Assembly: GCA_036768485.1 (NCBI GenBank)
Contig: JAVLUZ010000340.1
Coordinates: 5,391,886-5,455,885, forward strand
DNA from: Mermis nigrescens
Taxonomy: Eukaryota > Nematoda > Enoplea > Mermithida > Mermithidae
Direction of reading: 5' to 3'
DNA: 64,000 nucleotides
This document shows, piece after piece, positions 14,601 through 24,471 of the stretch. Made by a program: the position numbers and the translations under genes. The notes under the pieces were generated by a model. The model saw only the letters and a list, made by a program, of their open reading frames with translations, was not told where the DNA came from and made no database searches. The first letter of the stretch is position 1, and every line of letters begins with the position of its first letter.

Positions 14601-17600
14601 ATCAATTTGGGAAATTTATCGAGAAAAACGTCCATTTATATAAAATGAGAAATGGTAATAGAATTTTAGTCGTTTTGTATTACTTGTTTAAAATTCATAT
14701 CTCTTCAATTTTATTGTCAGGCTATGAGCTGAATGCCAAAGAAGCGGCGGCGTATATTCGGCGAACCATTGCAGATGATTTGAGAACTAGAGTAAGATTT
14801 TCGTCGAGATAGCTCGATCGCAATATGAGTTTGATTCTGACAATTTTTTTCCGAAATAATTTTCAATTGCCAGATTTGAATATGTTTTACCACGTCAGCA
14901 ATACTGTATACTGCGTATTCCTCTCTTCTGTTTATACGTTTTCCAAGCTGAAATTTGTAAATTGAATGCTAGTCATTTTAAGTTGTTCGAAAATTTAAAT
15001 TCATTGACCGTTGGCGTGGGCAGTTAGTGTATTAATTTTTATGAGAAGTAAAAAACGCCCAGTTTATGGTTTAAACTACTCTCTCCTAGGTTTTCGATTA
15101 ACTTGTTTATTATTGTTTAACTCTTTTCTTATTTCCTACGTGTGTTAGGCGAGGAAAAGCCAACTTAATGTCGGTTGCCCCTACTTCATTTTTTTAAAGG
15201 TATGTGTACAGGGCCGTATGTAAGGGGGCGAGTCTAACATGGACGGCAGCCGAATTCTTGTGGGTGTTTGGGCGGTCTAAAATTAGTAAAAATTCAATTT
15301 TCTAGGGTTTTAAACCCCACCCCAAACCCTCATGCGTAAGGTTTAGGGCGGGTAGCGGTCGGCCGCCCTTTCCTTTTGGCCCAAAGAAATTTTGTTAAAA
15401 GATAAGAACGTACGGAAAGATGGGAAAATTGTATCTGTTTTCCAAAAAATCTCATATTTTCGGCGTTTCTCGTAATGTGAGGAGTATTTCTCAAATTACG
15501 ACCGAAATTACAACACTTTTCACAGTTATTTAAAAGACGGATAATTTTTTCGAAAATTTTAAACTCTATTATCTTAATAGATAGTCGGAGAATGCAGTTT
15601 TTACTAGTTATTCCAATGAGCTTTCTGAGATATAAACTAATTTAGCTTATGTGTCTGCCCCTGGCTTTGGGCGAACTCTACATACGGACTTGTATATGTA
15701 TATAAATATTAATATTATACGGAAGTTTCGTCGCTATACATGGGCACAGGGTAGGAATCGAATTTGGGGGGGTAAAAAAGATTTTAGAGGTCAAGTAGCA
15801 GCGTTTTTTTACGAGGTCCCTTTGTATATCTAAAAAGATGGCTCCTAAAAGTATGTACATTTTGTACATGCATGCAAATTTTTGTTCACTTAAATATGGT
15901 ACAGTAGCGCTTTTAGTGCGGTAAAACAAGGTTTTTCGACCTCAGGTAGTGTATTTTACTAATTTCGGGGTTTCTAACAAGAAAAAATACTAAAAGTTGT
16001 CTAAAAACGGTGCGAAGCGCCAAAAATTTGGCATTTTCCTTGTCTAAATGCAATTTATGCACACAATTACTTATTTACGCGCGAAGCGCCGAAAATTACG
16101 GGAATTTTAGATTTTTTTACAGTTTTTGCCTTCCTAAAAATCTTAATACATGTACGAAGACTGTGCAGAAAAGTCTTTGTACACCGGGAGAAATCTTTGC
16201 CGCATACAAAAAAACCGTGTCAAGTAGTGTAAAGAAAAATTGGTGGCGAGGCGAGGATATGCTGGTTTAGACGTTTCTCATCAAGCTCTACTCAGTAGCA
16301 TAAAAAATCGCATCAGACAAAAAATGCAACAACCTAATTTTGAAGGTCTGCCTTTGAGGGGTTTTTGTATTATATTGCTCCGAAATCCCAACGTACATGT
16401 GTGGTCGCCACATCAGCATAGGTGCACAGCATGGCCGATCTGGAGAGCGGGTCAGTTACTGCCGTTTTTTTCAACTCAAAACAGTCCTAGAAACTGATAG
16501 AAATGCTAAAAAACGTCAAAACTACGTTATTCCATAGTTTCTGGTCAATTTCAGGTACTTTTTAAGAAAATTTTTCGATTTTTTTATCCATTTTTGGCCT
16601 TCATTTTGCCTTATTTCCCTCAGAAAATTTCTCATTCTTCCATTCTGGGGTCTAAGACCCCAAATCTCTCCCCGACATGCATATCAGGTCTCCAGTCACC
16701 ACCAAACGTGGGCAGCAAGAAAATTCTGGGGGAAATCAAGATTTTTCAAAGGTCAAAATATGGCCTTAAAAGTGGTGGTATGGCGAAAAAATACCATTTT
16801 TCGACGTTTATCATTGAGCACTATCTATTGGCATCAAAAAATTGCGAAAAAAACGAAAAAAATTTAAACATTGAATTCTGGGGGATATTTTGATTTCTGA
16901 GGGTTATTTTGGTTTCTCGGGGTCCATACCCCCCAAACCTCCCCCATCCACGCCCAGGTGTGGTCAACACGTTTTCAGTATGTATTCTAGGACGCGAAGA
17001 TGGTCCGGTTGATCGTAGGTGGATTTGACGACAAAGAAAAAACTTATTTAACTTACATTGATCAGTATGGAACGCAGTACGAAGCGCCTTACCTCTTTCA
17101 AGGCTACGGTGGAATGCTAAATTATAGCATCTTAGACGCGCTTTACAGAGAAGGTCTTATATTTAGTTGATGTGTTTACGAATTTTCGAATCATTTGTTT
17201 ATTGTTTCGTTTTTAGATATGACAGAAGATGAGGCCGTTGTTGCTTTGAAGAAATGTTTATCAGAGGTTGGTCAGTCTGCTGAATTATCTTTGAAAGATC
17301 ATGTTGATACAAGTTGTATAGTTACATACAGGCCCGTAGCCAGGATTTTGTTTCGGGGGGACAAGAAATTTTGATCGTTAGACATCTCGAGAACTGTTGT
17401 TCGGGGGTAGTCAAAAATAAAGGCATTTTTAAGCGTTTCTCAACGAGCTTCACACAATGGCGAAGAAAAATTTCAAAAATCATTTTTAAAGTCTTTTTTA
17501 GTTTACATATTTCATAATCATGTAAAAAAATCTATCACTCAAGCTATCTATGCAACTGATTTCTCATCATCCAGTCCTTAAACAATTCCCTAACTTTGCA

Positions 17601-19656
17601 TCCGTACACTTAATCATTGCGCTCTGCTAAGGAAAACAAGAAAATTATGTGATTCGGCGCAAGCGCCGCAAAATTGACATGCACTCCGTGTCCAAGTTAA
17701 ATTTGAGCGGTTCAGAAAACAAAACTGTACGTAAACAATAAATCGGGCGCGAAGCGCGGAAAATTTTGAGTTTGCTAGCTCAAAAGTATGCTAAAACCCT
17801 GTCTTGACGGTGTTTTAGACACACTTCGCCAAGTATCTAGTATTTTTTGAGGGACCCTTATGAGAAACAAAAAATTGTTTGTTTTGGGGGTACGGACCTG
17901 GTTACATACGTGGGATGGGGGACACCCTCACCTAAACTCAATCGTTCCCCCAAAGTCGGAAATTTTCTACCTCCCCAATTTTGACAACTTTATGTTTTTT
18001 GGTCATTTTTTGGTGCTTGTTCGCTAATTTTGACCGAAGTCATCTACCCCCACCCCGCTCTAAAAATAGCCCACTACCCCGTCTCAAAATTTTGATTTGT
18101 TACATTTATACAGTCTGCATAGTTATATTCTTATCAGGGACGCCTAAGGCTCAAAGTTGGTAGATACGCGTCAAAAACTTTTTTCGGCGTTTCTATCGAT
18201 GCTCCATCTTTCTAGAGCATAGAAACATCAAAAAGCTTCGAAAAAAACCCAAAAAAATGTGAATAACTTGAACTCAAAATTTAAACTTTTGAGCAGATGG
18301 CTAAAAACGCTTCAAACCGCGCCTTTTCTACGGATTTTTCGAAAACCTGACAAATCGCGAATTGTGGTGAAAAATTTTTTGGGAGGTAAACTGCCAACCC
18401 CAGATCACGTGTGGCCCTTACTTCGGTGCGGCTCTAATAATAAATAAAATTAGTCATTTAAATAATACATTTTTCATTGTTTGACTGTTAGGCAGATCGC
18501 CTGAAGTACTACCTGAAACATAATAACAAAAATATTAAAATCGTTGATGACGTCTAGTTTAGGCACTTTAGATAATCGGGTTATTGGTGAAGAATTTCAT
18601 TTAGTACTTCAGGTCTAATGAGAAATTTCATGTAGAATTCATATTCTAACTATTTTCAGTTAATAATTATCTTAAATTATGTATCTACACGCCCTTAAAT
18701 ATGTGAAAGATGTTCGAAATTTTTACGCTTTGACGCGTACTTTATTTTTCTTCGTTCTTGATCAATTTTCTAATAATTTTTTATTGGCGACCATAGGTGG
18801 GCGGCACCAAAGTTCTGGGGGGTGCAAGATTTTTTCAAAGGTCAAAAAATGGCCTTAAAAATGGTGATATGGCGAAAAAAACACCATTTTTCAACGTTTC
18901 TCATCGAGCACTATCCATTGGCATCAAAAAATTGCGAAATAAGTTTCAAAAATTGAGTTCTGGGGGTGCATACCCCCAAACCCCCTCCCACCCTCCACGC
19001 CCAGGTATGTTGGCGACTATTAGTCTGTTTCTCTTTTTCTTTCTTTCATGATTTTCAGATGTTGTAAACCAACATTGTCTGTAACTTTGTTGAATTGATC
19101 CTTATTTATCGTACGCTGTCAGTTTATGTCGGCAAAATTTTTAAAAGGAAACCGCAGGGTTAGGTATTTGAAACAGACTATAGGTAGGTATTTTCTTTGT
19201 GAATATCACGACGACAAAATGAGAATTCCATAAATAGCTATAGCATATTTAACGAAGCCTTGTGCATGGGAATCAATTTTCAGTTCTCCAACGAATAGCT
19301 ACAAATGTGGTTTCTAGGCAGCCTACAGTAATGCGATTTCGCGTTGTAAAACTTTCTATACTTATTTATTATCGCTAGGCACAGTGTCGTAATTGTTGCT
19401 TCAGTTTAAACCACTTTTGTACTAATCCATTTACATTGACTCAAAAATTTTGATTTGTATACTAAGCTTCATGAAATAGACTATGGGTTGCCTTTGTACA
19501 ATGAAAGCTCGAGTTGAATTCATTCATAAAGAGTCTGTTGCTGCCTTATAGGTAAAAGAACGTTTCTTGGTCAACATGGCCGAATTCAATGTTTACGTGG
19601 TGGATAGCGATGGAACTCGTCAATTAGAAAAAATTAAATCCTCTGATTTACTGTAA
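11654..19656 (+). CDS. pbs-4: 20S proteasome subunit beta-4 (PSMB2/PBS-4), complete
   Basis: Six exons: 11654-11744, 14532-14654, 14721-14791, 16991-17153, 17217-17266, 19552-19656. They sum to 603 bp, a 200-aa protein ending in TAA, the usual PSMB2 length. Splice phases agree at every junction. The N-terminus MDYFFGLKTKDFVLLASD aligns with the beta-4 start and has no propeptide or catalytic threonine, as expected for this structural, non-proteolytic subunit of the core particle. Exon 2 has LCIGEGGDADQF and KNVHLYKMRNG; exon 3 YELNAKEAAAYIRR; exon 4 LIVGGFD and GYGGMLNYSILD; exon 5 EAVVALKKC; exon 6 FNVYVVDSDG. The start is chosen because it is the first in-frame ATG, seven bases after a TTTAATTAG acceptor. 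Introns 1, 3 and 5 exceed 2 kb and are packed with small elements, while introns 2 and 4 are 66 and 63 bp. A poly(A) signal follows. Confidence 0.94.
12512..14203. mobile_element. GC-tipped element like family F, with a nested element, in pbs-4 intron 1
   Basis: The left tip ATGGATGTCCCAAGCCCCGG and right tip CCGGCCCCGGGGCATCCCTA are inverted. Flanks GCATAAAT and GCTAAATA only resemble each other. A family B copy sits at 13723-13952 inside. Around it, CAGTGGCGGATCCAGG (12277) and AAATCCGCCCCTGG (14386) look like the two ends of a family D element, suggesting three nested layers. Confidence 0.65.
13723..13952 (+). mobile_element. Small hAT-type element, family B
   Basis: Begins CATACATGGGCAGCACC and ends CGAACGTGTGTG, flanked by identical ATCAGGAC (13715-13722, 13953-13960). 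Confidence 0.87.
14792..15798. other. Part of pbs-4 intron 3
   Basis: Between 15209 and 15665 a G-rich block (GGGCCGTATGTAAGGGGGCG to TGTCTGCCCCTGGC) looks like another eroded element. The rest shows nothing recognisable. Confidence 0.35.
15799..16219 (+). mobile_element. Small hAT-type element, family C, in pbs-4 intron 3
   Basis: CAGCGTTTTTTTACGAGG at the left and ACAAAAAAACCGTG at the right, flanked by identical TCAAGTAG (15791-15798, 16220-16227). Carries GCGAAGC hairpins near 16010 and 16081. Confidence 0.88.
16417..16679 (+). mobile_element. Small hAT-type element, family I, in pbs-4 intron 3
   Basis: CATAGGTGCACAGC at the left and CTCCCCGACATG at the right, with flanks CACATCAG (16409-16416) and CATATCAG (16680-16687), one mismatch. 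Confidence 0.8.
16703..16962 (+). mobile_element. Small hAT-type element, family B, in pbs-4 intron 3
   Basis: CAAACGTGGGCAGC to CACGCCCAGGTGTG; flanks GTCACCAC and GTCAACAC differ by one base. It ends 28 bases before pbs-4 exon 4, very close to the branch and acceptor region. Confidence 0.83.
17329..17900 (+). mobile_element. hAT-type element, family E, in pbs-4 intron 5
   Basis: CAGGCCCGTAGCCAGG and TACGGACCTG ends, flanked by identical GTTACATA (17321-17328, 17901-17908). Contains two hairpins of the GGCGC(GA)AGCGC type at about 17653 and 17748. Confidence 0.88.
17909..18430. mobile_element. Element debris of families H and J in pbs-4 intron 5
   Basis: 17909-18080 has CCCCCAAAGTCGGAAA and 'TTTTTTGGTCATTTTTTGGTG' tracts of family H; 18130-18430 has family J blocks ending AGATCACGTGTGGCC. 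No duplications found. Confidence 0.45.
18792..19009 (+). mobile_element. Small hAT-type element, family B, in pbs-4 intron 5
   Basis: CATAGGTGGGCGGCACC to CACGCCCAGGTATG, flanked by identical TTGGCGAC (18784-18791, 19010-19017). This copy defines the family ends clearly. Confidence 0.9.
19018..19551. other. End of pbs-4 intron 5, nothing recognised
   Basis: No repeat family or exon identified apart from the final TTATAG acceptor. Confidence 0.4.
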
Positions 19657-19731
19657 CTTATTCGTGTCTTTGTTTACCGATTAGTGCAGATCTGTAAATG
19701 GAACGCAAAAAAGCGTCTTATATTACATGCC

Positions 19732-19737
19732 AATAAA
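19732..19737 (+). terminator. AATAAA poly(A) signal of pbs-4
   Basis: A canonical AATAAA lies 76 bases after the pbs-4 stop codon and is the first one downstream, so it probably sets the mRNA 3' end. Confidence 0.6.
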
Positions 19738-19811
19738 GTTTAACGTTCCGAACGTAAAATCGTAGGTACTGTAGTATGTATGTATATACATATGTACCTA
19801 AATGTAAAAAG

Positions 19812-20030
19812 TGCGACAGCTTTTCCGCTGAATCCACATAAACAGATTTTGGCGAACTTACATTTTTGGCTGTTGCTTGAAAGCGTACCTGTGGTTTCTG
19901 GCTTCAAACCAATGCAGAGCTTTTTCGCTGAATTTTAATCCACATAAACAGCTTTTGGTCGGTTTACATTTTTGGTGACTGCTGAAAAAGTGTACCTACT
20001 TGTAATTTTTGCTACAAACCAATGGGTTAT
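19812..20030 (+). repeat. Two-unit direct repeat of about 105 bp after pbs-4
   Basis: Two units share AATCCACATAAACAG, 'TTTACATTTTTGG' and 'GTGTACCT...CAAACCAATG' blocks. The copies have diverged by several indels. Confidence 0.7.
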
Positions 20031-20179
20031 AAACGGAGAGGACGTTGCCGTTTTCTAACTTTGGTTCGTCTCTATCAAATTTTCCAGAGCTTCCGGGTTT
20101 TTTGATGAAATAATAAGATGCAACTGCCTTTTTTTCTGAGAATTTTTACAATTATTCGAATTTTTCTGCATCAGATTCT

Positions 20180-20600
20180 GTCTACAGGAAAATGGCGAAC
20201 AAGCGTTGCTTTTCACTCAGCAGATTTCTGGAAGCATTTTTGATAGTTTCAGGGAAAATCTGGGTACCGCCCCTTGCAGGAAATCCTTGATCCGCCACTG
20301 GCTCCCCAACGTCGCGAATTAGGAATATGTGATGCATTAATATAGAAGAACGCCATACCATAGGGGGATAGGGATCCTCCACCCAAAGTTGGTCGTTCCC
20401 CATCCTCCAGAGCCAGAAAATTTTCGACCCGCCCCCTCCGATTTTTTTTTGAAAAACAAAAATGCTTTTTGGCCGTTTTTAGGTGTTTTTTGCCGTTTTG
20501 ACCGAAAATTGGGGGTAGATGGTGCAACCACTAACGTGGGCACAACCGCTAACTATAAAAAAGTACATTACACCGCTTGCAAAACTGCTAACGTAACCGT
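20180..20600. mobile_element. Element debris, family D right end plus family H
   Basis: GGAAATCCTTGATCCGCCACTGG (about 20279-20301) is a family D right tip. 20355-20525 carries family H blocks in the orientation seen at 4665-4860. The ORFs on both strands here are by-products. Confidence 0.5.
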
Positions 20601-20712
20601 AATATCAATCTAAAGCCATGTCATGTACGAATAGATATGCCATTCCTTTTGCATTTATGTGTCTAAAGTAAAAAAATTCATTTTGTACACAGAGAGTTAC
20701 TTTCTAACTAAG

Positions 20713-21262
20713 TATAGCCTGTTTCATTTATTCGGGAGCTTTTTAGTCAATTCTTTTAAGGGCTACAGTAAGCTAAACAAGACGAATTACTTTACTTCGG
20801 CAGATCAGCTCAGTGAGGGCGAGTGGCTAGAATTCTTCCATTTTTAATGCACTAATACGCCCAAATAAATTTAATTTAGGCATTTAATCAGTGCTGGGAC
20901 ATACTACAGTAGTGCGCTAAACAAAAAGCTATCAGTTGGAATCGAACCCGGGTTGCTTCGACCACAAGCAAGAGGTTTTACCACTGAGCTATGTGGGAGT
21001 TTGCGGCGTTTCTTAACATCTTAGTCGATTGTGTTTAAAGTGTCGACTCAGGATAAGATGAATGCGCGATTTTTATTAGTAAGTAAATTGATCTGCTGGA
21101 AGACGAGAATAAATTATGCTGCAAAAATGCTATTGAAAAACCCTTCCTTGCTACGTATCTAAAATGAGATCTAGCGACTTACAGTAAATAAGAAATAAAG
21201 GGTTACTGTAACCTCCGAAAACATTTACTGAAAAAGCTCTCGGATAAATGAAACAGACTATA
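20713..21262 (+). mobile_element. Family K inverted-repeat element containing a tRNA-like segment
   Basis: Ends TATAGCCTGTTTCATTTATT and AAATGAAACAGACTATA are inverted repeats of at least 30 bp (through AGCTTTTT). The interior aligns in reverse with 48625-49060 but additionally holds a tRNA-like segment. The termini suggest a TA target, which cannot be separated from the TIR itself. Confidence 0.85.
20934..20999 (-). ncRNA. tRNA-like sequence inside a family K element
   Basis: On the minus strand, TAGCTCAGTGGT (A box), a TGCTT/AAGCA anticodon-type stem and GGGTTCGATTCC (B box) occur in tRNA order, followed by a T run. Acceptor-stem halves do not pair, so this is a tRNA-derived promoter segment or pseudo-tRNA and not a working tRNA gene. 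Confidence 0.6.
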
Positions 21263-22148
21263 GTATGACTTTATTGCCGATTTCATGTTCTGAATTTCTC
21301 AATTCATTAGCATGGTTCATCAGATTGAATGTTCTCATTTAAAAATAGAGAGCTTTCAATGAGACTAACCACTAAAATATTATCAAGACCACTGAAATCG
21401 ACTTTATAAGTCCGTAACGGCAATAAAAAATTGATTAAATCTATTTCAACTAATGCGAAAATTCGCATACGAAATTTGAGATACGGCGTTTATGCACCAA
21501 CTGGTACTGATCTTTCCGCAAAGATAGAAATTTAGAAAACAATCCGTCTACCAATCAGTAAAGTAGAGACTTAGATTTTTGTCTCATTGGGCTGCACTTT
21601 GAGTTAATCAAATTTTGTAAGATTTATTTATTAGCACTCTCAGTCTGCATACGTTATGTAGTAGCCGTGTTACGATTAAAATAGTACCTACAAATTATAA
21701 TAATGAACTCATCGTCTTCATAATAAAATTATTTCATCACATTATTCATGCTCTTCTAAAGTTGAATAAACATGTTGTTAAACTCAAACATTATTTTAGA
21801 TACTGTTTCGATCATTTTTAAGAATTAGCGATAGTGTACTAGTTAGCAGTTATGCGCTACCCCCCTAAAAATAGCCGGGACTCCCATGCAAAATTTCGAG
21901 CCCTTATTTGTGTATGATATAGGGATAGTACACGTGAACTACAATCACTAAATAGCATTGGTTCAAATTTCATCTAATATATTTATTTTATTTTAGCTAA
22001 AATACTATTACAATGTATACGTTTCCACCAATGAACATAATGCTTTAATTTTGTAATAGAATATCTCCAAATATCGACTAATTTATCGTTCTTTTATTAA
22101 TTATTTACCACCAGAAAGTTTTTGTGTTTCGTGAGCTCGTTTACAATC
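21263..22148. other. Intergenic stretch with nothing recognised
   Basis: AT-rich, no exon, RNA gene or known repeat seen. Confidence 0.4.
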
Positions 22149-22302
22149 TATAGTCTGTTTCACATAACTTCGGTCATAAATCCGACAATAAGCTGACAGA
22201 TTGCGATTATAGCATTGATATGATATATAATTATCGTAACCCTCGGCCTACTGTCGATGAAAATGCTTAGAATTTATGCACGAAGTTATGTGAAAACGAC
22301 TA
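22149..22302. mobile_element. 154-bp miniature element sharing the family K tip
   Basis: Ends TATAGTCTGTTTCACATAACTTCG and CGAAGTTATGTGAAAACGACTATA are inverted over about 30 bp including ATAAAT. The tip is that of family K, the interior differs. Confidence 0.8.
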
Positions 22303-22415
22303 TAATTCTTGAACATTTCTTCCTTTAGTATATCTTTCTATCGAAACGCAATATTTACTAGAGGATATCAGATTTCTTCATCTTAATCGGTCAAGAGTGT
22401 ACAAAGCATAATTTA

Positions 22416-22601
22416 CAGGCCCGGTCTTAGGCATGTGCGGAGTGTGCGGCCGCACAAGGCCCCAGGGCCCCGAAGGGCCATCCAGGGGCCCCGCTACATG
22501 CACTATACGAATGCTTCCAATAAGTACCAAAAAGATACCTCGCACAGGGCCCCCAAAAAGGTACCTCGCACAGGGCCCCCAAATGCCTAAGACCGGGCCT
22601 G
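22416..22601. mobile_element. Small hAT-type element, family L
   Basis: CAGGCCCGGTCTTAGGCAT and ATGCCTAAGACCGGGCCTG are perfect 19-bp inverted ends. Flanks ATAATTTA and ATTATTTA differ by one base. The interior holds two copies of a GGGCCCCCAAAAAGGTACC-type block. Confidence 0.9.
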
Positions 22602-22609
22602 ATTATTTA

Positions 22610-24375
22610 TACAACAATATATGTTTAGCGTATGTATCTTTGATTTTTCTCGAAAAATCTAATCTGTGAGAAGCAAATGGTATTTCATACGCTAAACATT
22701 ATTCGATTTAATTAAATGCTTTTTGATTGCTGATCAGAAGCATTAATCATAGTTTGTGAATAAGTAAATTTCGAATCACAACCGAAAGGTACACCTATCT
22801 TTTAAATTAAAATGAGCTTAATTAGACGAAAGTGATATTTCTCTTTAACTAAAAATTTAAAGTAAGGTGTATACTCATGAAATCCAAATGACCTGAATCC
22901 ATAAATTACATAACCTATTTATATTTTTAATTCATCACTACAGCTACGTACTTGAGTGTATGTATATGCATGTAATAAGCCATAAAAACCCCTCATTGAA
23001 TTTCTATAGTCATAATTTACGTGTCACTTTCAGGTTATTTGTTATCGTGCAGTTCTTTCCAATTATTACATAAGTACTTGTGCACGAATATTTTTTTATA
23101 AGTGTTCTTTGCCTGTTTGTTAAAGTGCCCAACTACTTCCTTTACAGTGCTCACAACGCGATGACTAACCGTATAGATAGTATACTTTTTGGACATTACT
23201 TCTAAAAAGCCGACACTTTACGTTTTTAAGATCAGCTGAGTTCATATAAGTTAGTTAATATATTTATTTGGAATTTAAATTTAAAGTTTAAATAGATCGC
23301 AATTGGCAAATTTCTTTGCTTTCCGCGCATAAATATTGAAACTCTTGGAGAAATGCTGCGTGGTTCGCTCGATTCATTTAAGGCGAAATTCTCGCATTGA
23401 ACTAATACACGTTGTTCAAAAAATGCGTAAAAAACAAAATTCTTAACGCAGACGTCAACGACATGCAATAAAAATACGTTCCTGCGGCGTACATATACCT
23501 TTATAATGTATCTGTACGTATCTAGATGTCAGATTTCGTGTTTCAGCTGATTTAATTGCTTTAGCTCCATACAAAGCTAATAAAAATGTATCGGTCTATC
23601 TTGCTTGCAATATTATGGAACAAACGCTGAGTGCTCGCTCTACAGTACTTCGCGAGTCGGTCGTGTCTTATTGGGCATTTGTGCTTGCCATTAAACATAA
23701 TAATCTTTTTTAGCTGAATTTTCGGTTAGTCAAATAGTGATTGCTTGGAATCTCTGAACGACATCTTCATTTACACTTCACGCGAATGATTTTGGAACTT
23801 CCTTATTATTGAGATAGTTACAAGAATCGCCGACAAAAAAGAACGATAATTTAGATCAGGAAGACAAACGTACATCGCTGCGGCATGCCGAAATTAGAAA
23901 TTAAATCATCGCATTTGATACGCGGAAGTGCTTTTTGTTGAAGTCTCACTGAAAGTTCCCTGAGTTGACTGACGGATAAAAAATGTTCAAAAACGGCGGA
24001 GAACCGAAATGAGATTAGCGGACTCGCTGTGTAGGAGAGCGAATGAACCGGCTTTTTTCTTTCTCTCCTAGACGTCCTCTTATTAGGCATTAGCTTGATG
24101 CATTGACATTGTTATGCTCGCTGATTTTGCCTTCTTTGCATTTCAGATTCAACTCACTTGGTCGTAACAGACTAAAAGGCAGTTAATCCATTTATTATCT
24201 GTTGATACATTGTTTTCACGCGAATATCGCTCGCCTTTAATCAAGAACCGATTTTTTTATGGACAAAATGTTTCAAGGAACATGAATTAATTACCACGTT
24301 TTGCTATTAATGCGCCACGCGAGCTGGTTTTCAACGCCGCAACATTTTTGAGCTGTTCGTTCTAACTACCTAGCA
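22610..24375. other. Region upstream of eva-1
   Basis: No transposon or exon recognised. ORFs at 23232-23468 and 23851-24090 (both minus) have no known domain. The last few hundred bases are less AT-rich and are the natural place for the eva-1 promoter. Confidence 0.35.
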
Positions 24376-24468
24376 ATGGATGATAAGAAATTGACTAATT
24401 GCATTAGGGACGCATTCGTTTGGCCAGCCACGTTTGCGCAAGAGTTGGTACGTTTTCGATCAGAATAG
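24376..24468 (+). promoter_or_regulatory. Upstream ORF and candidate trans-splice acceptor before eva-1
   Basis: A 30-codon ORF (MDDKKLTNCIRDAF...) ends in TAG three bases before the eva-1 ATG. Inside it, GTTTTCGATCAG ends at 24463, eight bases upstream of the ATG, and looks like a nematode 3' splice site. If transcripts are trans-spliced there, the upstream ORF is removed; if not, it could reduce eva-1 translation. Confidence 0.4.
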
Positions 24469-24471
24469 AGG

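Noticed and set aside
20934..20999. Functional tRNA gene
   Set aside because: A and B boxes are present but the acceptor stem cannot form, and the segment is internal to a TIR element.
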